A stretch of 64,000 nucleotides of DNA, taken from positions 496,001 through 560,000 of the forward strand of contig NZ_MYFO02000001.1 in NCBI RefSeq assembly GCF_004514475.2. Reading direction: 5' to 3'. Shown in pieces: positions 17,627-25,139 of the stretch. Below the pieces are notes generated by a model. That model had not been told where the DNA came from and made no database searches. It saw nothing but the letters and a program-made list of their open reading frames with translations. Origin of the DNA: Paenibacillus athensensis. GTDB taxonomy: Bacteria > Bacillota > Bacilli > Paenibacillales > NBRC-103111. The position numbers and the translations under genes are program-made. Numbering within the stretch: the stretch's first letter is position 1; each line of letters begins with the position of its first letter.

Positions 17627-18820
17627 TTAAATGTCTTTTAGTCCACCAACTACCTTGTTTCTTTCGTAGGCAAACAGGATCATCAGTACGCCTAGAATGG
17701 CGCATATCATATACATAAATGAATAGGAGGAAAGGTCCGCGACCGGGCCCATAATGACTCCGCCTAGAGATACACCCAAGTCAGCCATGGCAATAAATAA
17801 GCCAACTAACACATTACGATTCATCTGCGGCAATACAAAAGTCAGATACGTGGTTAACGTAGGATAGAGGACTGCCTGAGCAATCCCCATTAGAAGGGCG
17901 CCGACATAGAAAAATACAGCTCCTCCCATTGCAGAAAAGCTTACACTTTGAGCCGCTACAGCTACAATAAGCATCATTGACATGATAAAAGTTGAATGCC
18001 ATTTGCCATCGGAGGGGATTTTCTTTCTCAACACAAACCGGGCAACGACGACCGTCCCTGCTTGTATCATGAGATAAATGGCTGCATGGCCGCCTTCAAT
18101 TTGAGGCGCGTATAGCGGTATAAAAGTTGTCACCGCTCCAAAAACCAGGGAAGCCATCAGCATCAACATACTGCATTTGAATAAATGCGGGTTTTTGACC
18201 AGTTGGCTGAAAGACTGAAGCATCGTTGTATGCTGCCCTGACGGACTGGAATTAGGCTCCGCCCCCTTTTTGTCCATTTTGGCACTATAGCCCACTATTC
18301 CTGTTAGAATGGCAATTCCAAACATACCAGCTGTAAAAACATTCATATCCCCTGTTTGCCAAATACCTATAGCCAGTAAAGGACCAATAATTCCCGGTAT
18401 CGAAGCACATAAGGAGTACAACGAAATTCCTTGTGAACGATCCTTATCCGGAAGTGCGTCGATAATGCCCAACTGTAAGGTCATGGAGAAAAAAGCCGTG
18501 CACACGCCTTGCAATATACGAGCAACGAAATAGCCCTCCAATCCAGATAAGGTGTATATTATGAGAGCGAATCCATTAATAGCAAGAATTGTGCGCAAAA
18601 CTTTAATTGCCCCGTATTTATGAATCATTTGGCCTGCCCACGGCCGAAACAACATCGTTGTAAACAAATACGCCCCCATAATGATCCCGATCGTCGTATT
18701 CGTAGCTCCTAGTGATTCGCCTTTCAAAGGAATGATGACATTCAATATGGAGTTAGCGCTAAAGTACAAAATCGTCAATACATATAGCCGCAAAAAAGGC
18801 CACGACAAAGCTCCTCTCAA
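17627..18820 (-). CDS. MFS transporter, candidate zincophore exporter
   Basis: The TTG at 18820 lies eight bases after AAGGAG and gives 397 residues starting RGALSWPFLRLYVLTILYF, the normal first helix of a 12-helix major facilitator. The open frame runs further upstream to 19009, but the extra 63 residues are charged and unlike the family, so I reject them. Conserved features are FRPWAGQMIHKYG between helices 2 and 3 (motif A) and ARILQGVCTAFFS in helix 4. It lies 121 bases downstream of a zur-like gene on the same strand and is probably under the same Zur operators. In staphylopine systems an MFS protein (CntE) exports the metallophore, so export of a zincophore is a reasonable inference. 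Confidence 0.8.
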   Translation of the reverse strand: MRGALSWPFLRLYVLTILYFSANSILNVIIPLKGESLGATNTTIGIIMGAYLFTTMLFRPWAGQMIHKYGAIKVLRTILAINGFALIIYTLSGLEGYFVARILQGVCTAFFSMTLQLGIIDALPDKDRSQGISLYSLCASIPGIIGPLLAIGIWQTGDMNVFTAGMFGIAILTGIVGYSAKMDKKGAEPNSSPSGQHTTMLQSFSQLVKNPHLFKCSMLMLMASLVFGAVTTFIPLYAPQIEGGHAAIYLMIQAGTVVVARFVLRKKIPSDGKWHSTFIMSMMLIVAVAAQSVSFSAMGGAVFFYVGALLMGIAQAVLYPTLTTYLTFVLPQMNRNVLVGLFIAMADLGVSLGGVIMGPVADLSSYSFMYMICAILGVLMILFAYERNKVVGGLKDI

Positions 18821-18941
18821 AATGATTGCTCCTTCCCCACTTCTATTTAATAATGCTCTTTGCTTTATCGCTACGTAATAATCATCTGAAACAGTTTCCT
18901 TGAATACGCGGACTGTACGTCTTTTAACTGTTCGATCCTGA

Positions 18942-19397
18942 CTACGCCGATACCACTTGTGTTGCCAAGTCTTGTTTTCTGCATTTCTCACAATACCCAT
19001 ATACTTCAAAGCTATGCCTTACGATCTGAAATGTATCCGGTATCTCCATATTATGCATAGGACAGAACTCTAACGGAATAATGGTGTGGCAATCCAGACA
19101 AATCATATGATGGTGATGATGATGTCTTCCGTAACATCCCATTCTGAATTTCACGCCGTCCTCGAAGAGGAATTGCTCCAATATGCCCATTTCTTGTAAT
19201 ATTCTCAAATTTCGATAGACGGTATCATAGCTTAGACCAGGATGCTTCAATGCCAATCCAAGGTACACATCTTTGGGATTAAGAAAGCCAACTGCATCAG
19301 CAAACAAGCGAGCTAGTGTACGTCGTTGCTCTGTAATCCGTAAACCTTTGGATGACATCGCTTGAATCATACTTTCTGAACTATTATGGTCAATCAC
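18942..19397 (-). CDS. Fur-family zinc repressor Zur, paralogue B
   Basis: The GTG at 19397 is preceded by GGAGGC at nine bases. The longer frame from 19448 would run through a Zur operator, so it is rejected. The 151-residue protein has the winged helix (LRITEQRRTLARLFA, then SYDTVYRNLRIL), the metal-site histidine run HHHHHH with MICLDCH, the FCPMH motif and the C-terminal YGYCEKC pair. Two C-x-x-C motifs form the structural zinc site. It is a paralogue of the Fur-type gene at 41723-42148. Two Zur-type palindromes lie just upstream, so it is likely autoregulated, and the MFS gene follows. Confidence 0.85.
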   Translation of the reverse strand: MIDHNSSESMIQAMSSKGLRITEQRRTLARLFADAVGFLNPKDVYLGLALKHPGLSYDTVYRNLRILQEMGILEQFLFEDGVKFRMGCYGRHHHHHHMICLDCHTIIPLEFCPMHNMEIPDTFQIVRHSFEVYGYCEKCRKQDLATQVVSA

Positions 19398-19421
19398 TGT
19401 TATGCTGCCTCCGATAAAATT

Positions 19422-19438
19422 ATTGTAAAATTTACGAT
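19422..19438. promoter_or_regulatory. Zur operator upstream of zur paralogue B
   Basis: ATTGTAAA-A-TTTACGAT, seven of eight positions symmetric, lies 24 bases upstream of the GTG start. It matches the Bacillales Zur pattern GTAATNATTAC in form. Confidence 0.65.
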
Positions 19439-19454
19439 TAATAAGCATGAAAAA

Positions 19455-19485
19455 TTAACTAAACGTAATTATTACATTTAGTTAA
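19455..19485. promoter_or_regulatory. Extended 31-bp Zur palindrome
   Basis: The arms TTAACTAAACGTAAT and ATTACATTTAGTTAA flank a single T and are complementary at 14 of 15 positions. The core GTAATTATTAC is a perfect Zur site. It lies between the COG0523 gene stop and the zur paralogue B gene. Confidence 0.75.
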
Positions 19486-19516
19486 TCTTAACAGCCATTC
19501 ACTGTTTCGTCAAACC

Positions 19517-20572
19517 TTAAACAAGCAACTTTTCCTGTATGGCAGCTATCACTTCTTCTTGGGAGAAATTTTCACCTATAAAAACAGCTACATTAGGAAT
19601 TTCTGCTCTAGGTCTGAGCTTCACTATTTCTAGCTCTCGATAAGCGTATTGAAACAAATGGGGTTGATCTTCATTGGCAAACGTTAATATCCCTTTGGCC
19701 CGGTACACTTCCTTCGGCAAAAGGCTGATGAAATGCTCAAATTCGTCCCTGTCGATCGGAGCTTGAAAATAATGGGTATACACCATGACATGATCATAGG
19801 AATGATGATGTTGAACGCCATGATGATCATGGCTGTGTGTATGTTGATCGTCGTGACTATGATGATGGTGGTCACATCCGCTGCTATGGACGTGTTCCTC
19901 TTTGTCCTTGTCAAATATCACCTGTTCCGCCTGTCGTTCTCTCCTTTGGTAGGAAGTATCCTCTGTTAGTTCCACATTCATGAAGTCAAGACTCCCTATA
20001 CAATGTACGGTAGCCTTAATAGCCGCATACGCGTTCAATCGTCTAACAATTTGCTCAGCTTGCCGTAGTTCATCCGGAGTAACTTGATCTGCTTTGTTCA
20101 ATATGAGCCAGCCGGCACATCGAATTTGATCTTCCATCAATCGCAGTGTTCTTCGCGTACCCGCGGCATTCAATTCAAGCAAATACTTGATGTTTACTAC
20201 CGTCACAATGGTTTTAAGCTCCACCTCAGTCAGTAGGGAGCTTTCTGTTATGCTATCGATGACCTCTATCGGATTCGCTACTCCTGTAGATTCAATAATG
20301 ATGACATCAGGACTATAGGTGCGGCAAAGGTCTAGAATTGTCGCTCCAAGATCCCCGCTGATGGTACAGCATATACAGCCGCTCAGCATTTCTGCCATCG
20401 GAATTTCGATATCAATCACTTGTCCATCTATATTGATATCGCCAATTTCATTCATAATGACTGCCGGCTTGAGACCCGATTCCTTGCAGTAGTCTAATAG
20501 ATTGTTTAATAAAGTTGTCTTGCCGCTGCCCAAAAAACCGGACAATAAATATATGGGAATGGTTTTGTTCAT
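19517..20572 (-). CDS. COG0523 GTPase with His-rich linker (zinc chaperone candidate)
   Basis: The ATG at 20572 follows AAGGGGCG; the longer frame crosses a Zur operator and is rejected. The 351-residue protein has GFLGSGKTTLL (P-loop), the metal-binding GCICCTISGDL (C-x-C-C), IIESTGVANP (switch region) and LNKAD (guanine specificity). Between the GTPase and C-terminal CobW domains is a run of about 35 residues with some 17 histidines, such as DHHHHSHDDQHTHSHDHH. COG0523 proteins hand metal to client enzymes; the histidines suggest zinc storage. Zur control is indicated by the operator at 20587. It is divergent from a second COG0523 gene. Confidence 0.88.
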   Translation of the reverse strand: MNKTIPIYLLSGFLGSGKTTLLNNLLDYCKESGLKPAVIMNEIGDINIDGQVIDIEIPMAEMLSGCICCTISGDLGATILDLCRTYSPDVIIIESTGVANPIEVIDSITESSLLTEVELKTIVTVVNIKYLLELNAAGTRRTLRLMEDQIRCAGWLILNKADQVTPDELRQAEQIVRRLNAYAAIKATVHCIGSLDFMNVELTEDTSYQRRERQAEQVIFDKDKEEHVHSSGCDHHHHSHDDQHTHSHDHHGVQHHHSYDHVMVYTHYFQAPIDRDEFEHFISLLPKEVYRAKGILTFANEDQPHLFQYAYRELEIVKLRPRAEIPNVAVFIGENFSQEEVIAAIQEKLLV

Positions 20573-20586
20573 GTTTACGCCCCTTT

Positions 20587-20605
20587 TAACGTAATAATTA
20601 CAATT
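20587..20605. promoter_or_regulatory. Zur operator upstream of His-rich COG0523 gene
   Basis: The perfect core GTAATAATTAC lies 14 bases upstream of the ATG at 20572, directly before the ribosome binding site. Confidence 0.75.
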
Positions 20606-20735
20606 AATTTGTTGAAAAATATATCTTTTTCCTCGCTTTGTGTCAAGAGTTTTACATTTGCTCCTGGCATTCCACCTATCGTACATTTAAGTTAGTCGTA
20701 AATTTTACTTTTAAATGTAATCTTTTCGGTAGTCT

Positions 20736-20891
20736 ATGAATATGGAAGGAAAACCTATCTTCTATTCAGGAACACCATATGTAGTCCTCATGGGTATCGA
20801 AATGAATGAACAACGTCTGCAATTTGGCATGGAATTTCAGTTTGAAATGATCTTATTTGACATTAACCAGAAGACATTTTATAATTTATAA
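20736..20891 (+). CDS. Possible 51-residue protein
   Basis: An open frame from ATG 20736 encodes MNMEGKPIFYSGTPYVVLMG and ends TFYNL. Residue composition is protein-like (regular hydrophobic and charged alternation), yet the ribosome site is weak and the stop codon overlaps the Zur operator of the next gene. A symmetric GTAAATTTTAC at 20698-20708 lies just upstream and may be a further Zur site. I do not recognise a family. It could be a small Zur-controlled protein or a remnant. Confidence 0.35.
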   Translation: MNMEGKPIFYSGTPYVVLMGIEMNEQRLQFGMEFQFEMILFDINQKTFYNL

Positions 20892-20909
20892 TTGTAATAT
20901 TTACAATTA
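20889..20909. promoter_or_regulatory. Perfect 9-3-9 Zur palindrome before COG0523-sufU-folE2
   Basis: TAATTGTAA and TTACAATTA flank TAT with complete symmetry. The AAGGAG of the next gene follows immediately, so repressor binding would block initiation. Confidence 0.85.
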
Positions 20910-20922
20910 AGGAGTGTGAACC

Positions 20923-21930
20923 ATGTCAAAAACTGAACAAGTCTCCGATCCACGAATTCCCGTTACCATTCTTACCGGATTTCTAGGCGCTGGAAAAACA
21001 ACCCTGCTTAATCATGTGCTTACCGCAAATCATGGACAGAAAATTGCTGTTATCGTAAATGAATTTGGTGAAGTTGGCATTGACAATCAGCTCGTTGTTG
21101 GCGCTGATGAAGAAATTTTCGAGATGAACAACGGCTGTATTTGCTGCACGGTTCGGGGTGACCTGATTCGCATTCTCGGTGACTTGATGTTCGCCAGAGA
21201 AGGTGCTGCTGGCAGTAAGAAAGTCGAATTTGATCGTGTCCTCATCGAGACGACGGGATTAGCTGATCCAGCACCGGTTGCCCAAACCTTTTTTGTAGAT
21301 GAAGAAGTAGCCGATATGTATAAACTCGATGCGATTGTTACCGTCGTTGACGCCAAGCATGCCGGACAGCATTTAGACGATGGACATGAGGCCCAGGAGC
21401 AGGTTGCTTTTGCCGATGTCCTTCTCCTTAACAAAATCGACCTCGTTTCTGAGGAAGATGCTGCCAAATTGGAAATTCGACTGAAATCTATGAATGGCGC
21501 AGCCAAGATCTATCGCACGCAACAGTCCCGGATCGATATCAACCATATCTTAGGAATTGGCGCATTTGACTTAGAGAAAAAGCTGGAAATTGATCCCGGC
21601 TTCCTTGAAGAAGAAGCGCATGAGCACGACGATGAGGTCACATCGCTGTTCTTCCGTGAAGAGCGTCCGCTTGATTTGATGAAAATGGAACGATTTCTAC
21701 AAGTATGGTTGTCGGAGCATGGTACGGATACATTCAGATACAAAGGCGTGTTACACATCAAGGGTGTGAAACAACGCGTTATTTTCCAAGGTATTCATAT
21801 GCTTTTTACCTCGGCGCCTGATCGGGAATGGAAAGCGACAGAAACCCCTCATAATGAATTTGTCATCATTGGGCGCAACTTGGATGAAGCATGGTTTCGC
21901 GAACAGTTTGCAGCATGTGTCGCTGACTAA
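20923..21930 (+). CDS. COG0523 family GTPase, zinc-regulated
   Basis: A 335-residue GTPase with [13 protein letters not shown] (P-loop) near residue 19, NGCICCTVRGDL (C-x-C-C) near 70, LIETTGLADP, a LLNKIDLV guanine-specificity motif near 168, and a CobW C-terminal domain. A short acidic-histidine patch (EEEAHEHDDE) replaces a long His linker. It heads an operon with a SufU-like and a FolE2 gene under a perfect Zur site. By family knowledge it would load metal onto a client; zinc supply to SufU or to FolE-type enzymes is an inference from the operon. Confidence 0.88.
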   Translation: MSKTEQVSDPRIPVTILTGFLGAGKTTLLNHVLTANHGQKIAVIVNEFGEVGIDNQLVVGADEEIFEMNNGCICCTVRGDLIRILGDLMFAREGAAGSKKVEFDRVLIETTGLADPAPVAQTFFVDEEVADMYKLDAIVTVVDAKHAGQHLDDGHEAQEQVAFADVLLLNKIDLVSEEDAAKLEIRLKSMNGAAKIYRTQQSRIDINHILGIGAFDLEKKLEIDPGFLEEEAHEHDDEVTSLFFREERPLDLMKMERFLQVWLSEHGTDTFRYKGVLHIKGVKQRVIFQGIHMLFTSAPDREWKATETPHNEFVIIGRNLDEAWFREQFAACVAD

Positions 21931-22034
21931 TCTCTCCCTCTACCCTCTAATCTGTCTGCTTGCCGCTTCAGGCATCTGGACTAGTTACGAGGGTTTTATG
22001 TTACATAAAGAAAGAAGTAAAGGGGGGTTGTCCA

Positions 22035-22454
22035 GTGCTGGATGAACTCTATCGAAAGATGGTTATGGATCATTACAGGAACCCCAGGAACAAAGGGAAA
22101 TTGCCTGAAGGGACGGTTCGGTTAGCTTATAAAAATCCAACCTGTGGTGATGTGATGGTTCTCTATCTGGATGTTGGAGAAGATCGTATTCACGACATTC
22201 GTTTCGAAGGCGAAGGCTGCTCGATTAGTATGGCCTCCTGCTCCATGATGACCGAACTCGTAAAAGGGAAATCTCTAACGGAAGTACAAGTGCTGATCAC
22301 TCAGTTCACCAAGATGATAAAAGACGGGAATCCTGAGGATATAGACTTGCTCGAGGATGCGGCCTCCCTCTCTGGCGTACATGCCTTAAGAGCTCGACAT
22401 AATTGCGCACTCATGGGCTGGCAAGCCTTGCAAAAGGCCCTTCAAATTCAGTAA
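22035..22454 (+). CDS. sufU: SufU-like scaffold / sulfurtransferase in a zinc operon
   Basis: The GTG at 22035 follows GGGGG at nine bases and gives 139 residues starting VLDELYRKMVMDHYRNPRNK, the usual SufU start. The ligands C37 and D39 (NPTCGD), C62 (GEGCSIS) and the late cysteine in RHNCALMGW fit the zinc site known from Bacillus SufU, which passes sulfur from SufS. SufU normally lies in the suf operon; here it stands between a COG0523 GTPase and FolE2 under Zur control. It may be a low-zinc paralogue or a relocated single copy; the window cannot tell. Confidence 0.85.
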   Translation: MLDELYRKMVMDHYRNPRNKGKLPEGTVRLAYKNPTCGDVMVLYLDVGEDRIHDIRFEGEGCSISMASCSMMTELVKGKSLTEVQVLITQFTKMIKDGNPEDIDLLEDAASLSGVHALRARHNCALMGWQALQKALQIQ

Positions 22455-22509
22455 GCAGCTAGACAAAACATACCCATGATCTCATCTGCAAAAGGAGTCC
22501 ATTTATTCC

Positions 22510-23409
22510 ATGAATGACAAACCAATCATCAATCTTCCTTCAAAAATAGAACGTCACAAGCGATTCGGCTCTGTGGACCCCATTCAAGGAACCAAACCGA
22601 CAACCAAAGCGGAAATGGCAGATTTGCAGAATACCCCTCATGATTATCTGTTTCAGCTGGATAGCGTGGGGATCTGTCAGGTGCAACATCCGATCACAGT
22701 CTATTCCGATATCGAACCCATCGAGCAAACAACAGTAGCGTCCCTGCAATTGACTACAAGCCTGCATCGGGAAGCCAAGGGGATCAATATGAGCCGTTTG
22801 ACGGAACAACTGGAAGTATACCGTCAAGAAGGCTGGTCAACGGAACTTGCTACGCTTGCCAAGTTCACCAAAGAATTGGCAGTGAGAATGAATCAAGATA
22901 AAGCCGAAATTAAACTTTCCTTTCCGTGGTTCTATGAAACAGCCTCGCCTGTGATGAATTTAAAAGGACTTAACCATGCTCAGGCAACGGTTCAAATGAC
23001 ATACCAGCAAGGTCAGTTGTTTACGAATGTTGGACTTCAAGTTGCTGTAGCCACTTTATGCCCCTGCTCCAAGGAAATTAGCGAGTATAGCGCTCATAAT
23101 CAGCGAGGTATCGTGACGATATCCGTTGAACTTCATGCTGATTTTGAAGGTGACTGGAAAGTGCTGCTGCTAAGTGCCGCCGAGTCCAATGCCAGCAGCG
23201 CCTTATTTCCGATCTTGAAACGTCCCGATGAGAAAGCAGTAACCGAGAAAGCATATGAAAACCCCCGTTTTGTCGAGGACATGGTCAGACTTGTTGCAGC
23301 TGATTTATACGAGATGGACAGCGTGAGGTCATTTACGGTGGAATGCAGAAACGAGGAGTCCATTCACTTGCATGATGCTATCGCTAGAGTATCATATACC
23401 AAGGCATAA
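22510..23409 (+). CDS. folE2: GTP cyclohydrolase I type 2 (FolE2), zinc-independent
   Basis: The 299-residue protein makes 7,8-dihydroneopterin triphosphate from GTP for folate synthesis. It starts LPSKIERHKRFGSVDPIQGT, typical of FolE2/MptA, and has the conserved ATLCPCSKEIS with the catalytic cysteine and the SAHNQRG stretch that follows. FolE2 does not need zinc and replaces zinc-dependent FolE under zinc starvation, a known Zur-regulon function. The ATG follows AAAGGAG at about 13 bases. It is the third gene of the operon starting at 20923. Confidence 0.93.
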   Translation: MNDKPIINLPSKIERHKRFGSVDPIQGTKPTTKAEMADLQNTPHDYLFQLDSVGICQVQHPITVYSDIEPIEQTTVASLQLTTSLHREAKGINMSRLTEQLEVYRQEGWSTELATLAKFTKELAVRMNQDKAEIKLSFPWFYETASPVMNLKGLNHAQATVQMTYQQGQLFTNVGLQVAVATLCPCSKEISEYSAHNQRGIVTISVELHADFEGDWKVLLLSAAESNASSALFPILKRPDEKAVTEKAYENPRFVEDMVRLVAADLYEMDSVRSFTVECRNEESIHLHDAIARVSYTKA

Positions 23410-23445
23410 GCCAGCGTTTTTTATTTGAGTGGGAGGTAGTTAACG

Positions 23446-23637
23446 ATGTTAACATCTGTAGAGCTCCATCGCCAAGAATCCCCAGCTACGGTTCGATGTA
23501 TGATTGTGACTGTTTCAGATACACGAACACCGAATTTTGGCGAAGTCTTTCGATATTTAAGTTTTGCTGAGGATATTGGCTCCGCTGCGATTCTTAGTCG
23601 CGCTATCGCCGGAGTTACGATCTCCCGTTCATCTTGA
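23446..23637 (+). pseudogene. MoaB-like molybdenum cofactor protein remnant with internal deletion
   Basis: The first 28 codons (LTSVELHRQESPATVRCMIV, then TVSDTRTP) match the MoaB/Mog N-terminus. They are joined directly to FGEVFRYLSFAEDIGSAAIL and SRAIAG, which normally lie about 80 residues later. The C-terminal 35 residues with the substrate loop are missing. A good ribosome site (GGGAGG) remains. This is a deletion derivative, unlikely to bind molybdopterin. It is the last frame of the FolE2 operon and is followed by a terminator. Confidence 0.75.
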
Positions 23638-23686
23638 ATGGCCCCGTTAGAATACACATTGCGAAAACTCCTTCAGCTGATGAGAA

Positions 23687-23708
23687 AAGGTCGCCAGATG
23701 GCGACCTT
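23687..23708. terminator. Bidirectional terminator between convergent operons
   Basis: AAGGTCGCC at 23687-23695 pairs perfectly with GGCGACCTT at 23700-23708 around AGAT. On the minus strand it continues into TTTTC, so it ends the long metallophore operon. It also ends the FolE2 transcript. Confidence 0.85.
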
Positions 23709-23745
23709 AGTTTAATTCAACTTTTATGTTGATCCCCTCAAATTT

Positions 23746-23764
23746 AAATGTAAATATTACGATT
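23746..23764. promoter_or_regulatory. Orphan Zur-type operator between convergent genes
   Basis: AAATGTAAA-T-ATTACGATT is nearly identical to the operator at 35877-35895. It lies 14 bases past the stop of the FhuF-like gene and upstream of no gene, which is unusual. Confidence 0.6.
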
Positions 23765-23777
23765 TGAAAAGATGCTT

Positions 23778-24572
23778 TTAACCTGCTCGAACTGCCTCAC
23801 GTCTGGCTTCTCGCTCCTGTTCACTCATTTTAGGACAACTGTAACAAAATCCCTTGCCTGTGTCCGTCTCATAAGCTAAACAGCACGTTGCTCTTTGGCG
23901 GATTTGCTGCTCTTCTTCTGTAAGGTGTGGAATGAAGCGGAACGAAACGTTGAATGGATTTCTAACCAAACCTAAGGATTCCAAATCTAACTCGTTCAAA
24001 AGCGCATCAAAATCAGCCAATATCGTATCTTTCCGGGCAGCTGAATTCTGTTCGAGCAAGATGTCCTTTTCATTGTGCAGCCTCGTTGTAAATTGCGCCC
24101 AGAGCTGATTCGCGGTTGCACCGCTGACGGTAACCAGAGATAAGATCAGCGGCTTCACTTCCTGGCTATAAAATTCATTTAAGATGCTTGTACGCCATGC
24201 AGAACGGTTCTCATCTGATTTCAGCGTGCTGAAGGGATCCTGAACATGAAGAACAAATGATGTCTTTCGTTGATTTCCTTCAAAATAAAGCTGAAATGAG
24301 AGATTAGCAAGTCTCACATCCAAAGCGGCATCGGTTAGAGAGATTCCCGCCTGGAAAGCCGCACAGACACTGCCAAACCAGCTCATAAAATGTGTAGCAG
24401 CCACCACAGGATTGTTTGTATGTATAAAAGGCATCAGCTTATGCAGGAAATCTTGAAGCGTGGTCTTACTTTTTAATCTCGAAAGTTGAATGCTCAACGA
24501 TGCATCTTCTCTTCCTTTATCAACCAAATGATAATGTTTGAGTATTTGGCTGCTAATACCTTCTTGGTTCAT
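23778..24572 (-). CDS. FhuF-like [2Fe-2S] metallophore reductase
   Basis: A 264-residue protein ending in the FhuF cluster motif: Cys230 and Cys231 (RATCCLAYE) with Cys243 and Cys246 (GFCYSCP), giving C-C-x11-C-x2-C. FhuF-type proteins reduce ferric siderophores in the cytoplasm to release iron. The N-terminal part is diverged helical sequence. GGAGG precedes the ATG. It is the last gene of the Zur-controlled operon. A reductase is not needed to release zinc, so it may act on an iron complex of the same chelator or have been recruited for other redox work. Confidence 0.8.
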   Translation of the reverse strand: MNQEGISSQILKHYHLVDKGREDASLSIQLSRLKSKTTLQDFLHKLMPFIHTNNPVVAATHFMSWFGSVCAAFQAGISLTDAALDVRLANLSFQLYFEGNQRKTSFVLHVQDPFSTLKSDENRSAWRTSILNEFYSQEVKPLILSLVTVSGATANQLWAQFTTRLHNEKDILLEQNSAARKDTILADFDALLNELDLESLGLVRNPFNVSFRFIPHLTEEEQQIRQRATCCLAYETDTGKGFCYSCPKMSEQEREARREAVRAG

Positions 24573-24588
24573 GGGCCCTTACCTCCTG

Positions 24589-25098
24589 CTATTGAAAATT
24601 TTTGCTCATGTGCACAACGGTTTCTGATTCCCAATAGTATTCGACGTACCCGCGAGACTTCCAGAATGGATAACCGCCCGGCAAGAAAGTGGACGTATGC
24701 AAATAGCTCATCTTATAACCAGCTTCTCTTGCAAAATGCTCGGCGATCGCATAGAGACGACTTCCGATTCCCTTTTTCCGATGATCCGAATGAATATAAA
24801 ACTTGACGATTTCACAAACCGGCTCGCGCCCGAATGCGGCTTCCACTTCGGGAAATCGTCTGTCATACGGTCTGACGGCAGCTGTGCCTATGATTTGGCC
24901 ACTTGCATCTGTGGTAATCAAAAACAGGGCATTGGAAGGCTGAATATACACTTCGTCAAAGAATGCCAGATCATGCGGATCCTCATAATAAGTACCTTGC
25001 GGGTATAAATCGCTCATCACCGTTAATACAAAGCTTTTAATCTCGTCAATCCTGTCGCTGTCTGCTGGCACTATGCGATACGCTGTTTCTTGGTCCAT
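24589..25098 (-). CDS. GNAT-family N-acetyltransferase
   Basis: A 169-residue single-domain GNAT protein. The acetyl-CoA pyrophosphate loop is SDHRKKGIGSRLY (motif A, Q/R-x-x-G-x-G/A) and the preceding strand EIVKFYIHS is typical; motif B follows as YKMSYLHTSTFLPGG. GAGGGG precedes the start. Its place between the SbnA-like enzyme and the FhuF-like protein suggests it acylates an amine of the metallophore or an intermediate, but self-resistance or unrelated acetylation cannot be excluded. Confidence 0.85.
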   Translation of the reverse strand: MDQETAYRIVPADSDRIDEIKSFVLTVMSDLYPQGTYYEDPHDLAFFDEVYIQPSNALFLITTDASGQIIGTAAVRPYDRRFPEVEAAFGREPVCEIVKFYIHSDHRKKGIGSRLYAIAEHFAREAGYKMSYLHTSTFLPGGYPFWKSRGYVEYYWESETVVHMSKNFQ

Positions 25099-25139
25099 TT
25101 GTACATTCCCCTCATTTTTTCTTCTGAATTCTGCTTCCC

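Noticed and set aside
18821-19009. N-terminal extension of the MFS gene
   Set aside because: The residues are charged and unlike the first helix region of the family, and a TTG with a good ribosome site at 18820 gives the normal length.
19733-19969. Open frame opposite the His-rich linker of the COG0523 gene
   Set aside because: It is the complement of repeated histidine codons (ATG/GTG runs) and has no ribosome site.
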